A stretch of DNA of 64,000 nucleotides, taken from assembly GCF_037658235.1 (NCBI RefSeq), contig NZ_JBBJLN010000005.1, positions 186,001 to 250,000 on the forward strand. Direction: 5' to 3'. Under the pieces are notes generated by a model. That model ran no database searches. It had not been told where the DNA came from and saw nothing but the letters and a program-made list of their open reading frames with translations. Source of the DNA: Yunchengibacter salinarum (GTDB lineage Bacteria > Pseudomonadota > Alphaproteobacteria > Sphingomonadales > Kordiimonadaceae). The translations under genes were made by a program, and so were the position numbers. This document shows, in pieces, positions 46,384 to 55,778 of this stretch (within the stretch, counting starts at the first letter, position 1; the number at the start of each line of letters is the position of its first letter).

Positions 46384-47640
46384 TCAGGCCCGGTCGCTTG
46401 CCATCAGGGCGCCGGCCAGATAGCGGGCGAGCCGATGCGCGGTTTCCCGGCGGTACACATAAAAGCTGCCGGGCACCAGGGTTTCCGCGATCAGGCGCGC
46501 CCGATACCGGGCCACCCGGCCCCGATCCACCGTGCCGGGATCAGCCCAGAACCGGTCCAGCGGCCGCGAACTCGTCAACCCCGCCCGCGCCACCATGGCC
46601 TGCCCAAGGCAGCAGACCGGCACGCCTGCCCACAGCGCTTCCAGCGCCACCGTGCTGTTCACCGTTACCACGCCGCGACACACGGCCAGCAGCGGGGCCA
46701 ACGGCCAATCCGTGCCGTGATGCACCCGGCCTTCCAGCCCCAGCCGCCGCGCGGTGCGGCGGATCAGGCGGCCATAATGGCGAAACCCCCGGTCCATCGG
46801 ATGGTGCTTGATGGCCAGATGGGCGCCGGGCGGCGCATGATCCCGGAAAGACGCCAGCACATCCGCGATCACCGGCTCCATGCCGTCATAGGGGCTGTGA
46901 TGGCGGATCTGGCTGTCCACCGCCACCTGAAGGGGCAGCAGGAACAGCGGCGCCGTTTGCCCGATGCGCTCAAGACGGCGGGCCAGCCGCCGATCCCGGA
47001 AGCGCCATACCTGTTTGCGCCGCGCCCCGTTCAGCCAGGCCATCATTTCGCTGAACCAGGAGCCGGGCCGGTGGTGGCGATAAGCCCTGTACCCCGCCGG
47101 ATTCCAGTCCTTGGCGATATAATACAGAAACGCAAACCAACCCTGCCGGGAAAAACTTGGCGGATGATCCAGCGGCGCCGGGGGCGGCACGGCGGGCGGG
47201 CTGTCCGGGTCGGCCAGAAAGCGGTCGGGAAAACGGGAATTGGCATTGTTGCCGCCCGGCTCCATGGCCACATAGCCGGGCCGCACATAGGCTTCCTCCA
47301 GCGCGAAAAAGGGCACGTCCGCCTCGGCGCACACCTGCCGGGCCTCGCGGTGATAAAAGCGGCTGTCGCCATAGGCCAGAACGGCATGGGGCGCCTGATC
47401 CGCGATCAACTGATCAAAAAAGGCCGCCCAGCTTTCCGGGCGGCCCTGATATGGTACTTCCTGCTCGGCCCAGCCATAATAGGCATCCCCGGCATTGAAA
47501 AAGACCCGCACGGTGCGCCAGCCCTGGCTGCGCATGGCGCGGGCCAGATCGGCGAAAAAGGGGCCAAGCGGCCCCTGCAACAGGACCACCACGGGGCGCC
47601 CGTCATGGGCGGTGGCGATGGTCCTGGCCGGGTCGATCAA
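46384..47640 (-). CDS. kpsS: Capsule polysaccharide Kdo transferase KpsS
   Basis: 418 residues from the chosen start. KpsS adds the first beta-Kdo to the lysophosphatidylglycerol anchor. Family features: VVLLQGPLGPFFADLARAM, FNAGDAYYG, LEEAYVRPGYVAMEPGGNNA, FLLPLQVAVDSQIRHHSPYD, AIKHHPMDRGFRHYG and TVNSTVALEALWAGVPVCCLG. The TTG at 47640 overlaps the cysNC stop as TTGA; it has no strong ribosome site, so a GTG downstream or a TTG at 47676 is also possible. Confidence 0.88.
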   Translation of the reverse strand: MIDPARTIATAHDGRPVVVLLQGPLGPFFADLARAMRSQGWRTVRVFFNAGDAYYGWAEQEVPYQGRPESWAAFFDQLIADQAPHAVLAYGDSRFYHREARQVCAEADVPFFALEEAYVRPGYVAMEPGGNNANSRFPDRFLADPDSPPAVPPPAPLDHPPSFSRQGWFAFLYYIAKDWNPAGYRAYRHHRPGSWFSEMMAWLNGARRKQVWRFRDRRLARRLERIGQTAPLFLLPLQVAVDSQIRHHSPYDGMEPVIADVLASFRDHAPPGAHLAIKHHPMDRGFRHYGRLIRRTARRLGLEGRVHHGTDWPLAPLLAVCRGVVTVNSTVALEALWAGVPVCCLGQAMVARAGLTSSRPLDRFWADPGTVDRGRVARYRARLIAETLVPGSFYVYRRETAHRLARYLAGALMASDRA

Positions 47641-49547
47641 TCCTGCGCCCTCAGATAGCCCCTGCTTTCCAGCCAATCGAGCACCTCATCCACGCACGCC
47701 TCCGGGTCCCGCCCGTCCGTGCGGATATGCAGATCGGGCTGTTCCGGCGCCTCATAGGGCGAATCATAGCCGGTGAAGTTCTTGATCTTGCCTTCTTTGG
47801 CCTTCTTGTACAGCCCCTTGGGATCACGCTCGGCGCACACTTCGATCGGCGTGTCCACAAAGACCTCCACGAACTCCTGCTCGCCCATCATTTCGCGGAC
47901 CATGCGCCGCTCCGCCCGGAAGGGGGAAATGAAGCTGGTCATCACGATCAGGCCCGCATCCACCATGAGCCTGGCCACCTCGCCCACGCGGCGGATGTTC
48001 TCCACCCGATCCGCATCGGTGAAGCCCAGATCGTTGTTCAGGCCGTGGCGCACATTGTCGCCGTCCAGCACATAGGTGTGCTTGCCGCTGGCGTGCAGGC
48101 GCTTCTCAAGCAGATTGGCTAGGGTGGACTTGCCGGACCCGGACAGCCCCGTGAACCACAGCACCGCCGGATACTGATGCTTGGCCCTGGCACGTTCGGA
48201 CTTGTTCACGTCCAGCGCCTGCCAGTGAATATTGCTGGCCCGGCGCAGCGCGAAATCGATCATGCCCGCGCCCACCGTATTGTTGGTCATCCGGTCGATG
48301 ACGATGAACGCCCCGGTGACCGGGCTGTCGTCATAGGGGTCGAACGCAATATCCGCCCCAAGCGCCAGATTGCACACGCCGATCTCGTTGAGATCCAGAT
48401 GCTTGGCCGCGGAATGTTCCAGCGTGTTCACATTGATCTTGTATTTCAGATCCGAAACAACCCCGGAAACCTGCCGGTTCGCTGTCTTGATGATATAGGG
48501 GCGCCCCGGCAGCAGCGCATCGTCCGACATCCAGATCAGCCGTGCTTCGAACTGATCGGCGGTCTCACAGGGGGCGCCTGCGTCGCACAGCACATCGCCG
48601 CGGGACACATCGATCTCGTCCGTCAGTGTCAGGGTCACGGCCTGATCCTGAATGGCGCTGTCCTTGTCCCCGTCATAGGTGACAATACGTTCCACCGTGC
48701 TTTCCTGACCGCCAGGCACAACCTTCACCCGCGAGCCGGGCGCGACGGTGCCGCTGGCGATGGTGCCGGCAAACCCGCGGAAATCCAGATTGGGCCGGTT
48801 GACCCACTGCACAGGCATACGGAACGGCTTGTCGGTACGATCCGTGGCCACCTGCACGCTTTCCAGATGGTGCATCAGGGTCGGCCCCTGATACCAGGGC
48901 ATATTGGCGCTGGGCGTGACGATATTGTCCCCTTCCAGCGCGGAAATGGGAATGCAGGTGATATCCGTAAAGCCAAGCGTGTGGGCAAAGGCGCGGTAAT
49001 CCGCCTCAATCTCGTCAAAGCGGGTCTGATCATAGTCCACCAGATCCATCTTGTTCACCGCCAGCACCACATTGCGAATGCCCAAAAGCGACGTGATGAA
49101 GCTGTGGCGCCGGGTCTGGGTCAGCACACCCTGGCGGGCATCCACCAGCAGCACCGCCAGATCGGCGGTGGACGCCCCCGTGGCCATGTTGCGGGTGTAT
49201 TGCTCATGCCCCGGCGTGTCGGCGACAATGAACTTGCGCTTGTCGGTGGCGAAGAAGCGATAGGCCACATCGATGGTGATGCCCTGCTCCCGCTCGGCGG
49301 CGAGGCCGTCCACCAGCAGGGCGAAATCGATCTTTTCGCCCTGTGTGCCCACCTTGCGGCTGTCGCTTTCCAGCGCATCAAGCTGATCCTCGAAGATCAG
49401 TTTGCTGTCATACAGCAGGCGCCCGATCAGGGTGGACTTGCCGTCATCCACGCTGCCGCATGTGATGAAGCGCAACATGGATTTTTCGCCGTGCATCTTG
49501 AGATAGGCGGAGATGTCGGTGGCGATCAGGTCGGACTGATGGGTCAT
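47637..49547 (-). CDS. cysNC: Bifunctional sulfate adenylyltransferase large subunit / APS kinase (CysNC)
   Basis: 636 residues. The N-terminal GTPase part has FITCGSVDDGKSTLIGRLLY, DTPGHEQYTRNMATG and NKMDLVDYD (GTP-binding motifs of CysN). From about residue 455 the APS kinase follows (LWFTGLSGSGKSTLANLLEK, VLDGDNVRHGLNNDLGF, ISPFRAERRMVR). With CysD it makes APS and then PAPS. The fused NodQ-like form is common when PAPS is used for sulfation. ATG 49547 overlaps cysD by one base. Its place inside the capsule locus points to a dedicated PAPS supply. Confidence 0.96.
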   Translation of the reverse strand: MTHQSDLIATDISAYLKMHGEKSMLRFITCGSVDDGKSTLIGRLLYDSKLIFEDQLDALESDSRKVGTQGEKIDFALLVDGLAAEREQGITIDVAYRFFATDKRKFIVADTPGHEQYTRNMATGASTADLAVLLVDARQGVLTQTRRHSFITSLLGIRNVVLAVNKMDLVDYDQTRFDEIEADYRAFAHTLGFTDITCIPISALEGDNIVTPSANMPWYQGPTLMHHLESVQVATDRTDKPFRMPVQWVNRPNLDFRGFAGTIASGTVAPGSRVKVVPGGQESTVERIVTYDGDKDSAIQDQAVTLTLTDEIDVSRGDVLCDAGAPCETADQFEARLIWMSDDALLPGRPYIIKTANRQVSGVVSDLKYKINVNTLEHSAAKHLDLNEIGVCNLALGADIAFDPYDDSPVTGAFIVIDRMTNNTVGAGMIDFALRRASNIHWQALDVNKSERARAKHQYPAVLWFTGLSGSGKSTLANLLEKRLHASGKHTYVLDGDNVRHGLNNDLGFTDADRVENIRRVGEVARLMVDAGLIVMTSFISPFRAERRMVREMMGEQEFVEVFVDTPIEVCAERDPKGLYKKAKEGKIKNFTGYDSPYEAPEQPDLHIRTDGRDPEACVDEVLDWLESRGYLRAQD

Positions 49548-50449
49548 CAGAAATAGCCTTCCTGTTTTTTCTTTTCCATGCTGGCCGCGGAATCATGGTC
49601 GATCACCCGGCCTTCCCGTTCCGAAGTCTTGGCCAGCAACATTTCCTGGATGATTTCCTCCAGCGTGTCCGCCTGGCTTTCCACCGCACCGGTCAGAGGA
49701 TAGCAGCCCAGCGTGCGGAACCGCACCTTCTTCATCATCGGGGTCTCGCCGTCCGCCAGCGGCATCCGGTCGTCATCCACCATGATCAGCGTGCCGTCCC
49801 GCTCCACCACCGGGCGCTCGGCGGCATAATAAAGCGGCACGATGGGAATGTTCTCCTGATGGATATATTGCCAGATATCCAGTTCCGTCCAGTTGGACAG
49901 CGGGAAAACGCGGATGCTTTCGCCCTGGTGCTTGCGGGTATTGAAGATGTTCCACAGTTCGGGCCGCTGATTCTTGGGGTCCCAGCGATGATTGGTGGTG
50001 CGGAAGGAAAACACCCGTTCCTTTGCGCGGGATTTTTCCTCATCCCGCCGGGCGCCGCCAAAGGCGGCATCGAAACCGTACTTGTCCAGCGCCTGCTTGA
50101 GCGACTGGGTTTTCATCACGTCCGTATGCAGCGCGCTGCCATGGGTGAAGGGGCCGATCCCCTGCTTCACACCCTCTTCATTGATGTGAACGATCAGGTC
50201 CAGGCCCAGGTCCTTGGCCAGGGCATCCCGGAACTGGGTCATTTCCCGGAATTTCCAGGTGGTATCCACATGCAGCAGCGGAAACGGCGGCAGGGCCGGA
50301 TAAAACGCCTTCAGGGCCAGATGCAGCATAACGCTGCTGTCCTTGCCGATGGAATAGAGCATCACCGGGTTTTCCGCTTCCGCGGCCACTTCCCGGATGA
50401 TGTGGATGCTCTCCGCCTCCAGCCTTTCCAGGTGGGTCAGGGTTGTCAT
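49547..50449 (-). CDS. cysD: Sulfate adenylyltransferase small subunit CysD
   Basis: 300 residues, typical for CysD. The PP-loop is MLYSIGKDSSVMLHLALKAF, then LLHVDTTWKFREM, FGGARRDEEKSRAKERVFSF and PLSNWTELDIWQYIHQENI. It adenylates sulfate together with CysNC. ATG 50449 was chosen over 50524 because the family start is MTTLTHLERLEAES. It lies 91 bases after kpsC. Confidence 0.96.
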   Translation of the reverse strand: MTTLTHLERLEAESIHIIREVAAEAENPVMLYSIGKDSSVMLHLALKAFYPALPPFPLLHVDTTWKFREMTQFRDALAKDLGLDLIVHINEEGVKQGIGPFTHGSALHTDVMKTQSLKQALDKYGFDAAFGGARRDEEKSRAKERVFSFRTTNHRWDPKNQRPELWNIFNTRKHQGESIRVFPLSNWTELDIWQYIHQENIPIVPLYYAAERPVVERDGTLIMVDDDRMPLADGETPMMKKVRFRTLGCYPLTGAVESQADTLEEIIQEMLLAKTSEREGRVIDHDSAASMEKKKQEGYF

Positions 50450-50540
50450 AGCTTGAAGCCTCGCACTTGCCCGATACATACCGGCCCCGAACACGCAGGC
50501 CCGATGCACGGGGACCGTCACCATTCATCGCCCGCGTCCC

Positions 50541-52652
50541 CTAGCGCGCAAGTGCCGCCAGAAGAAAGCGAATTTTTCTATTCAGGCGGGATAGTTTCCC
50601 GAACCGCCCCGTGGACCGATCCGCTGCGGCCGCCTCCCGCGACAGGCGCCGCACCAGCGCTTCCGGGCTGGTCATCACCCCCTCCGGCCACGCAACGTTG
50701 CGGGCATACACCACCAGCAACCCGTAGACAAGGGCGCCAAGCGGCAAATGACGGCCCCGGCGCGGCATGGTCATTCCGTCCGTGGTCAGCCCCCAGCCGG
50801 CATAAAAGGGGCGACCATATGTGAACACCGGCACATCGCGCAGCAGCGCTTCGAAGCCGGTCAGGCTGGTCATGGTGTGCACCACGTCCACGGCCATCAG
50901 GCAATCCAGTATGTCCGCATCCACGACCACCTGATCAGCAAGCCGTTCCACCTGTTCCGGCGTGGTGCCGTCCGCCCGGTTGCCGCTGACCACATCCGGG
51001 TGGGGCTTGTACACGATGAAGGCATCCGGCTCCCTGTCCCGCACCGCCGCCAGCAGCGCACCGTCATTGCCGATCTCCGGCGCGCCATATCTCAGCGAAG
51101 CATCACCCGCCACCTGCCCCGGCACCAGAATCACCGTCCGCCCCGCAGCCGCCGGGCGAAAATCCAGCGGCGCGCGGCGGCCCACATTGTATTTGCTTAC
51201 CTTTTCGGCGCGGATCAGGCGGGCGAGCGCGGCCCCGCGCGCCACTTCCCGGTCGTGGAAATCATGGCGCGCCAAAAAGGTTTCCAGATCACTGGGGCAA
51301 CCGCCATCATAATAAATTCCACTGCTGTCCAGCACCAGAGATGCAGGCCGCGACAGATCACTGCCAAGCCCCACCGACCGGATGAAACCATCCTCCATGC
51401 GCCAGACCGGCACGCCCTTCGCCGCCGCCTTCAGGCGGTGGTCCTGCCCGCGCCCCCACACAAGCAGCGCATCCCCCTTCCTGAAGCGGAAAGACCTCAG
51501 CGCCCGCCCCGGAATGAAGTGCACCGGCGCCGCCGCCTCGGCCAGAAAGGCAGGCACGAAGCCGCGCTTCCACAGCGAAAACCCGGCAGCCACCACGCGC
51601 CGGGCATTAAGGCGGGGCATTTGCTGGCGCACGGTCAGATAATCCAGCACGCTTTCCAGCGTCGCGGCATCGCCGTTAAAGGGGTCACCATAGCGGGCAT
51701 AGCGCAGCAGGGTATATGCCACCAGGTCCACCAGCGTGCGGCGGCGGTTGCGACGGTCCAGATGCTGCCAGTCTTCCGTCAGCCCCCAGCCGGCATAGAA
51801 GGGCATACCGCCGCAGATCACATGACAGCCGGCGATCAGCGCCTCGAACCCCATCTGGCTGGTGGCCACATAGACCGTGCCTATACGTGCCAGAAGCGCC
51901 TGTGCATTGACCGGCTCGGCGAGCACGGTCACATCATCCGGCAGGGCCGCCAGATCGAAATGGCCCTTTTTGCGGCCCAGCGCCACATCGGGATGCACCT
52001 TCAGAAACACCCGCCCGCCCGGATGGCGGCTGCGGGCGGTTTCCAGCAGGCGGTCAAACACATCCCCGTCGGCCAGCCCCAGCGTGACCGACATGTCGCC
52101 CAGCGTCTGGTCCACCACCAGAATATTGTGCTCCGGCGCGGGGGCCAGCCGATCCGCCACCGTATCGGGCAGATCATAGGGGCTGACATTGTATTTGCTG
52201 AGACGCCAGCGGCGGATGCGGGCCATGGCATCGGCGGCGCGGCGGCGCTCGTCCGCCGTGGGGGCGTCGTCCGGGTCGTTCAGCATGGCTTCCAGCCGGG
52301 ACGGGCGGGTGGCGTCATAATAGATGCCCAGATCATCCACCACCAGAGACAGGCGCCGCCGGTCCATACTCGGATGGGACAGATAGGCATAAAAGCCGTC
52401 TTCCAGCCGCCACAGGGGCAGGTTCAGCCGCGCCGCCAGCCGGTGGGCGCGACGGCTGTTGGGCTTGCGGCCCCATGCCACCACGGCCTCGGCCCCGGCA
52501 TCGCCCGTCCATCCGCCAGCATAGCGGGCAACCCGGTGTACGGTGCGCCCCAGCATGGCCGGTATCATGGCATCCCGCGCAATACCCGCGGAGGTGGTCA
52601 GCACCCTGCCCGCGTCGGCATCCCCCGCGGCGATGGCGGCGGGCGGGGTCAT
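50541..52652 (-). CDS. kpsC: Capsule polysaccharide Kdo transferase KpsC
   Basis: 703 residues composed of two homologous halves, as in KpsC. Each half contains SKYN (RLSKYNVSPYD; KVSKYNVGRRA), a KxHPD segment (FLKVHPDVALG; VYKPHPDVVSG) and FYAGWGLT (MPFYAGWGLTED; RPFYAGWGLTTD). It builds the poly-Kdo linker with alternating beta-Kdo linkages using CMP-Kdo. ATG 52652 overlaps the kdsB stop as ATGA. Cytoplasmic, peripheral to the inner membrane. Confidence 0.95.
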   Translation of the reverse strand: MTPPAAIAAGDADAGRVLTTSAGIARDAMIPAMLGRTVHRVARYAGGWTGDAGAEAVVAWGRKPNSRRAHRLAARLNLPLWRLEDGFYAYLSHPSMDRRRLSLVVDDLGIYYDATRPSRLEAMLNDPDDAPTADERRRAADAMARIRRWRLSKYNVSPYDLPDTVADRLAPAPEHNILVVDQTLGDMSVTLGLADGDVFDRLLETARSRHPGGRVFLKVHPDVALGRKKGHFDLAALPDDVTVLAEPVNAQALLARIGTVYVATSQMGFEALIAGCHVICGGMPFYAGWGLTEDWQHLDRRNRRRTLVDLVAYTLLRYARYGDPFNGDAATLESVLDYLTVRQQMPRLNARRVVAAGFSLWKRGFVPAFLAEAAAPVHFIPGRALRSFRFRKGDALLVWGRGQDHRLKAAAKGVPVWRMEDGFIRSVGLGSDLSRPASLVLDSSGIYYDGGCPSDLETFLARHDFHDREVARGAALARLIRAEKVSKYNVGRRAPLDFRPAAAGRTVILVPGQVAGDASLRYGAPEIGNDGALLAAVRDREPDAFIVYKPHPDVVSGNRADGTTPEQVERLADQVVVDADILDCLMAVDVVHTMTSLTGFEALLRDVPVFTYGRPFYAGWGLTTDGMTMPRRGRHLPLGALVYGLLVVYARNVAWPEGVMTSPEALVRRLSREAAAADRSTGRFGKLSRLNRKIRFLLAALAR

Positions 52653-53389
52653 CGGCTTCCCGATTCCTGCATCAGGCGCTCGGCCTCGGCCAGGTCCGCG
52701 GGCGTGTCCACACCCAGAGGTGCGGGGCCACGGGCCACCACCACCTGAATCGGAATGCCGTGATGCAGGGCCCGCAACTGTTCCAGTTTTTCCGCCTGTT
52801 CCGCGGGGGATGGCGGCAGGGTCGTCAGCCGGGACAGGGTGGACACCCGATAGGCATACAGCCCCACATGCTGGAACCAGGAAACGCCGCCCGCGCCGTC
52901 CCGATCAATCGGAATACCAAGGCGGGAAAACCAGGCGGCCCGGCCCCTGGCATCCATCACCACCTTCACCGTGCCGGCATCCGTGGCCCGCGCCGGATCG
53001 GCCATCGGCACGGCGATGGTGGCCATCGGCGTTTCCGCCGTCACCCCTTCCGCCACCGCCCGAATCATGTAAGCGGGCATGAAGGGTTCGTCCCCCTGAA
53101 GATTGACCACCACCTCGTCGTCGGCCCAGCCCAGTTCGCGGGCCACCTCGGCCACCCGATCCGTGCCCGACTGATGCGATTCGTCCGTGCGTGCCGTGCT
53201 TGCCCCGAACCCCTTGGCGGCGCGCAGAACCTCGCTGTCTTCCGATGTAACCACAATGCTGCCCGGATGGCCCACCGCCTCCAGCGCCCGGCGCCATACA
53301 TGTTCCACCAGGGGCCGCCCGGCCAGTTCACGCAGCGGCTTGCCCTCAAGACGCGTGGACCCGAAGCGCGCGGGAATAACGATCCTCAT
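52649..53389 (-). CDS. kdsB: 3-deoxy-manno-octulosonate cytidylyltransferase KdsB
   Basis: 246 residues, normal for KdsB. MRIVIPARFGSTRLEGKPL is the CTP-binding N-terminus, followed by VVTSEDSEVLRAA, SGTDRVAEVA and NLQGDEPFMP. It activates Kdo to CMP-Kdo, the donor for KpsC and KpsS and for lipopolysaccharide. ATG 53389 overlaps the kdsC stop by four bases. Confidence 0.96.
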   Translation of the reverse strand: MRIVIPARFGSTRLEGKPLRELAGRPLVEHVWRRALEAVGHPGSIVVTSEDSEVLRAAKGFGASTARTDESHQSGTDRVAEVARELGWADDEVVVNLQGDEPFMPAYMIRAVAEGVTAETPMATIAVPMADPARATDAGTVKVVMDARGRAAWFSRLGIPIDRDGAGGVSWFQHVGLYAYRVSTLSRLTTLPPSPAEQAEKLEQLRALHHGIPIQVVVARGPAPLGVDTPADLAEAERLMQESGSR

Positions 53390-53976
53390 GGCTCTGTTCC
53401 TCCTGACATATGCACCGTGCCCAATTGCGCCTCGTCCAGCGCTTCGATCAAACGGCGGCCCTGCGCGGCCAGAATATATTCCACCGCATCGCGCACCGCA
53501 CCCCGACCACCGCCACGCGGGGTCACATGGTCGGCCAGGTCCCGGATATCCGCCGCCGCATCGGCGGGCGCAAGCGCCAGACCGGCCCAGCACATGGCGC
53601 CATAATCAATCAGATCATCCCCCATCATGGCCACCTCAGCCGCCGTCAAACCGCGTTCCCGCGCCAGCATCCGCACCGCTTCCAGCTTGTTATCCACCGA
53701 CAGATGCACCGCCGTAATGCCCAGATCGGCCAGGCGCCGTTCCAGCGGCGCCGACTGGCGCCCGGACACCACCGCACATTCCAGACCGAGCGCCCGGCCA
53801 TGCTTGATGGCCATGCCATCCTGCGCGGAAAAGGCTTTCAGGGTCTCACCCTCGGCACTGTAATAGATCAGGCCGTCGGTCATCACGCCGTCCACATCCA
53901 GCACCAGCAGCCGGATGGCGGCCACGGCCTCGGGGCGCCCCGCACCTTCGCGCATATGGCCGGTCGCCGCCGTCAT
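53386..53976 (-). CDS. kdsC: Kdo-8-phosphate phosphatase KdsC
   Basis: 196 residues. HAD-family motifs DVDGVMTDGLIYYS, SGRQSAPLERRLADL and MMGDDLIDYGAMCWAG are those of the tetrameric cap-less KdsC. It releases free Kdo from Kdo-8-phosphate. It overlaps kdsA by ATGA. The extra N-terminal 20 residues are unremarkable; ATG at 53976 is favoured by the overlap, with an internal ATG at residue 8 as alternative. Confidence 0.93.
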   Translation of the reverse strand: MTAATGHMREGAGRPEAVAAIRLLVLDVDGVMTDGLIYYSAEGETLKAFSAQDGMAIKHGRALGLECAVVSGRQSAPLERRLADLGITAVHLSVDNKLEAVRMLARERGLTAAEVAMMGDDLIDYGAMCWAGLALAPADAAADIRDLADHVTPRGGGRGAVRDAVEYILAAQGRRLIEALDEAQLGTVHMSGGTEP

Positions 53977-54815
53977 GAAAGGTCCAGCGGCGGCTGGCTC
54001 TTGATCAGTTGATCCACCGCCTTGACCTGTCGCAGAAAGGGGGCCACCCGATCCAGTGGCAGCGCGCACGGGCCATCGCACCTTGCCTCGTCCGGCTTGG
54101 GATGGGCCTCCAGAAACAGGCCCGCCAGCCCCAGCGCCATGCCGGAACGGGCCAGCGCCAGCGCCTGACCGCCCCGGCCATCGGCGCCGCTGGAAAGCCC
54201 GCCGGGCTTTTGCAGGGCGTGGGTCACGTCGAACACCACGGGCGCCAAGGTCCGCATCCGGTCCATGCCCAGCATGTCCACCACCAGATTGTTATAGCCG
54301 AAACAGCTTCCGCGCTCGCACAGCATCCCCTTGTCATTGCCGCTTTCGGTCAGCTTTTTCAGAATGTGCCGCATTTCGTCCGGGGCCAGGAACTGGGGCT
54401 TTTTCACATTGACCGGCCTGCCCGTGCGTGCAGCCGCCACCACCAGGTCCGTCTGCCGGGCCAGGAAGGCCGGGATCTGGATGATATCGGCCACGTCCGC
54501 CACCGGCGCCGCCTGTTCGGGTTCGTGAATATCGGTCAACACCGGCACATCGAACGTGCGGCGCACCTCTTCCAGCAGCCGCAGGCCCTCTTCCAGCCCC
54601 GGCCCGCGAAAGGAATGGATGCTGGACCGGTTGGCCTTGTCGAAACTGGCCTTGAAAACAAAGGGAATATCCAGTTCCGCCGTAATGGTGCAGAATGTTT
54701 CGCAGACCGTCATGGCCAGCGAACGGCTTTCCAGCACATTCATACCGGCCATCAGGACAAAGGGCCGGTCATTGCCCAATATGATCTGATCGGAAACCTG
54801 AACGGTCTGCCCCAT
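53973..54815 (-). CDS. kdsA: Kdo-8-phosphate synthase KdsA
   Basis: 280 residues, normal for KdsA. Signature segments are LMAGMNVLESRSLAMTVCE, FVFKASFDKANRSSIHSF, VLTDIHEPEQAAPVADVADI, VNVKKPQFLAPDEMRHI and the C-terminal FLEAHPKPDEARCDGPCALP. It condenses arabinose-5-phosphate with phosphoenolpyruvate. ATG 54815 is the family start. It leads the kdsA-kdsC-kdsB-kpsC run, 59 bases after the phosphopantetheinyl transferase. Confidence 0.96.
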   Translation of the reverse strand: MGQTVQVSDQIILGNDRPFVLMAGMNVLESRSLAMTVCETFCTITAELDIPFVFKASFDKANRSSIHSFRGPGLEEGLRLLEEVRRTFDVPVLTDIHEPEQAAPVADVADIIQIPAFLARQTDLVVAAARTGRPVNVKKPQFLAPDEMRHILKKLTESGNDKGMLCERGSCFGYNNLVVDMLGMDRMRTLAPVVFDVTHALQKPGGLSSGADGRGGQALALARSGMALGLAGLFLEAHPKPDEARCDGPCALPLDRVAPFLRQVKAVDQLIKSQPPLDLS

Positions 54816-54874
54816 GCGCCACCTGTGTTGTTTCTGCCGTGCCACCATCCCTGTTCCAGGATGTTGCTTAAGGG

Positions 54875-55663
54875 CTAGCGGCTTGTATCGGCAAGGGCAA
54901 GGGCCAACCACGCATCGGGCAGCCCGCACGCCCCGTCAAGCCGCGCGGTGAACAGGTCACACCCCGCCGTGACGGATGCGGCTTCAGGGGGAAAATCAAG
55001 GGAAACAGGGGTTTCAAGCGTACCGGGGGTCGGCAGTGGCAGGGCGGGGGTCACCGTTCGCAAGGCCCGGCCAAGCCCAAGCCCCAGCGCCTTGGCGGCC
55101 GCTTCCTTGATGGTCCACAAATGCAGGAATCGCCGGGCGGCCCGGTCTGGCGCCTCGCGCAGCCATGCGGCCTCGGCGGGGGCAAAGCGACGTTCCGCCA
55201 GGCGGCGCCAGATCACGGGCCGGTCGGCCAGTTCCAGATCGATCCCCACCGGGCCCGAATCCGAAACCAGCACCACGGCAAGGCCGTACGGCAGGCCATC
55301 CGCGCCGGTTGTTATGGTGTGGGACACGGAAAAAAAGGGGAAAGCCCCCCCACGCAGGGCAGCGGGAAGCCGGTCCTGATCCACCAACGGCGGACCACCG
55401 GGGGCCTGATACAGGGGAATGCGGGAAGGGGCGGGAAGATGGCCCGTCTGCTGATGAAACCAGCGGGACAGGGCCATACGCAACAAGCCGCGCCCGGTAA
55501 CAAAGGCGAGCCGAAAGGCGGGGGTGGCGGCATTGGCCCGCGCCTGCTCCGCGACTGAAAGCGCCGCAAGACACGCGCCGTCCAGTTCGCCCCCCGGCGC
55601 GATCACCGCGATGGTCCCTGTGCCGCCATGGGGGGCGGGCAATGTAAAAGGGATGCTGTCCAT
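54875..55663 (-). CDS. Sfp/EntD-type 4'-phosphopantetheinyl transferase
   Basis: 262 residues. The Mg2+/CoA-binding motifs are VGIDLELADRP and WTIKEAAAKALGLGLGRAL (the W-x-x-K-E-A-x-x-K core), with the upstream PFFSVSHTIT. It loads carrier proteins with phosphopantetheine. No carrier protein, NRPS or PKS gene is in the window, so its target is elsewhere. It is just upstream of kdsA but shows no functional tie to Kdo synthesis. Confidence 0.9.
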   Translation of the reverse strand: MDSIPFTLPAPHGGTGTIAVIAPGGELDGACLAALSVAEQARANAATPAFRLAFVTGRGLLRMALSRWFHQQTGHLPAPSRIPLYQAPGGPPLVDQDRLPAALRGGAFPFFSVSHTITTGADGLPYGLAVVLVSDSGPVGIDLELADRPVIWRRLAERRFAPAEAAWLREAPDRAARRFLHLWTIKEAAAKALGLGLGRALRTVTPALPLPTPGTLETPVSLDFPPEAASVTAGCDLFTARLDGACGLPDAWLALALADTSR

Positions 55664-55737
55664 GGGTCACAGCGCTAGCACGGCACGGTGCCGCGCACCA
55701 GACGGCACCCGCCGCGTGCCATGGCGCGGAAAGCAGT

Positions 55738-55765
55738 AAAAAGGGAGCCGCCAGAGCGATGCGGC
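55738..55765 (-). terminator. Possible terminator downstream of the PAS_5 gene
   Basis: On the minus strand GCCGC, a nine-base loop and GCGGC are followed by TCCC and five T residues. The stem is short, so this is a moderate candidate. Confidence 0.35.
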
Positions 55766-55778
55766 GCCAACCCCCTGC

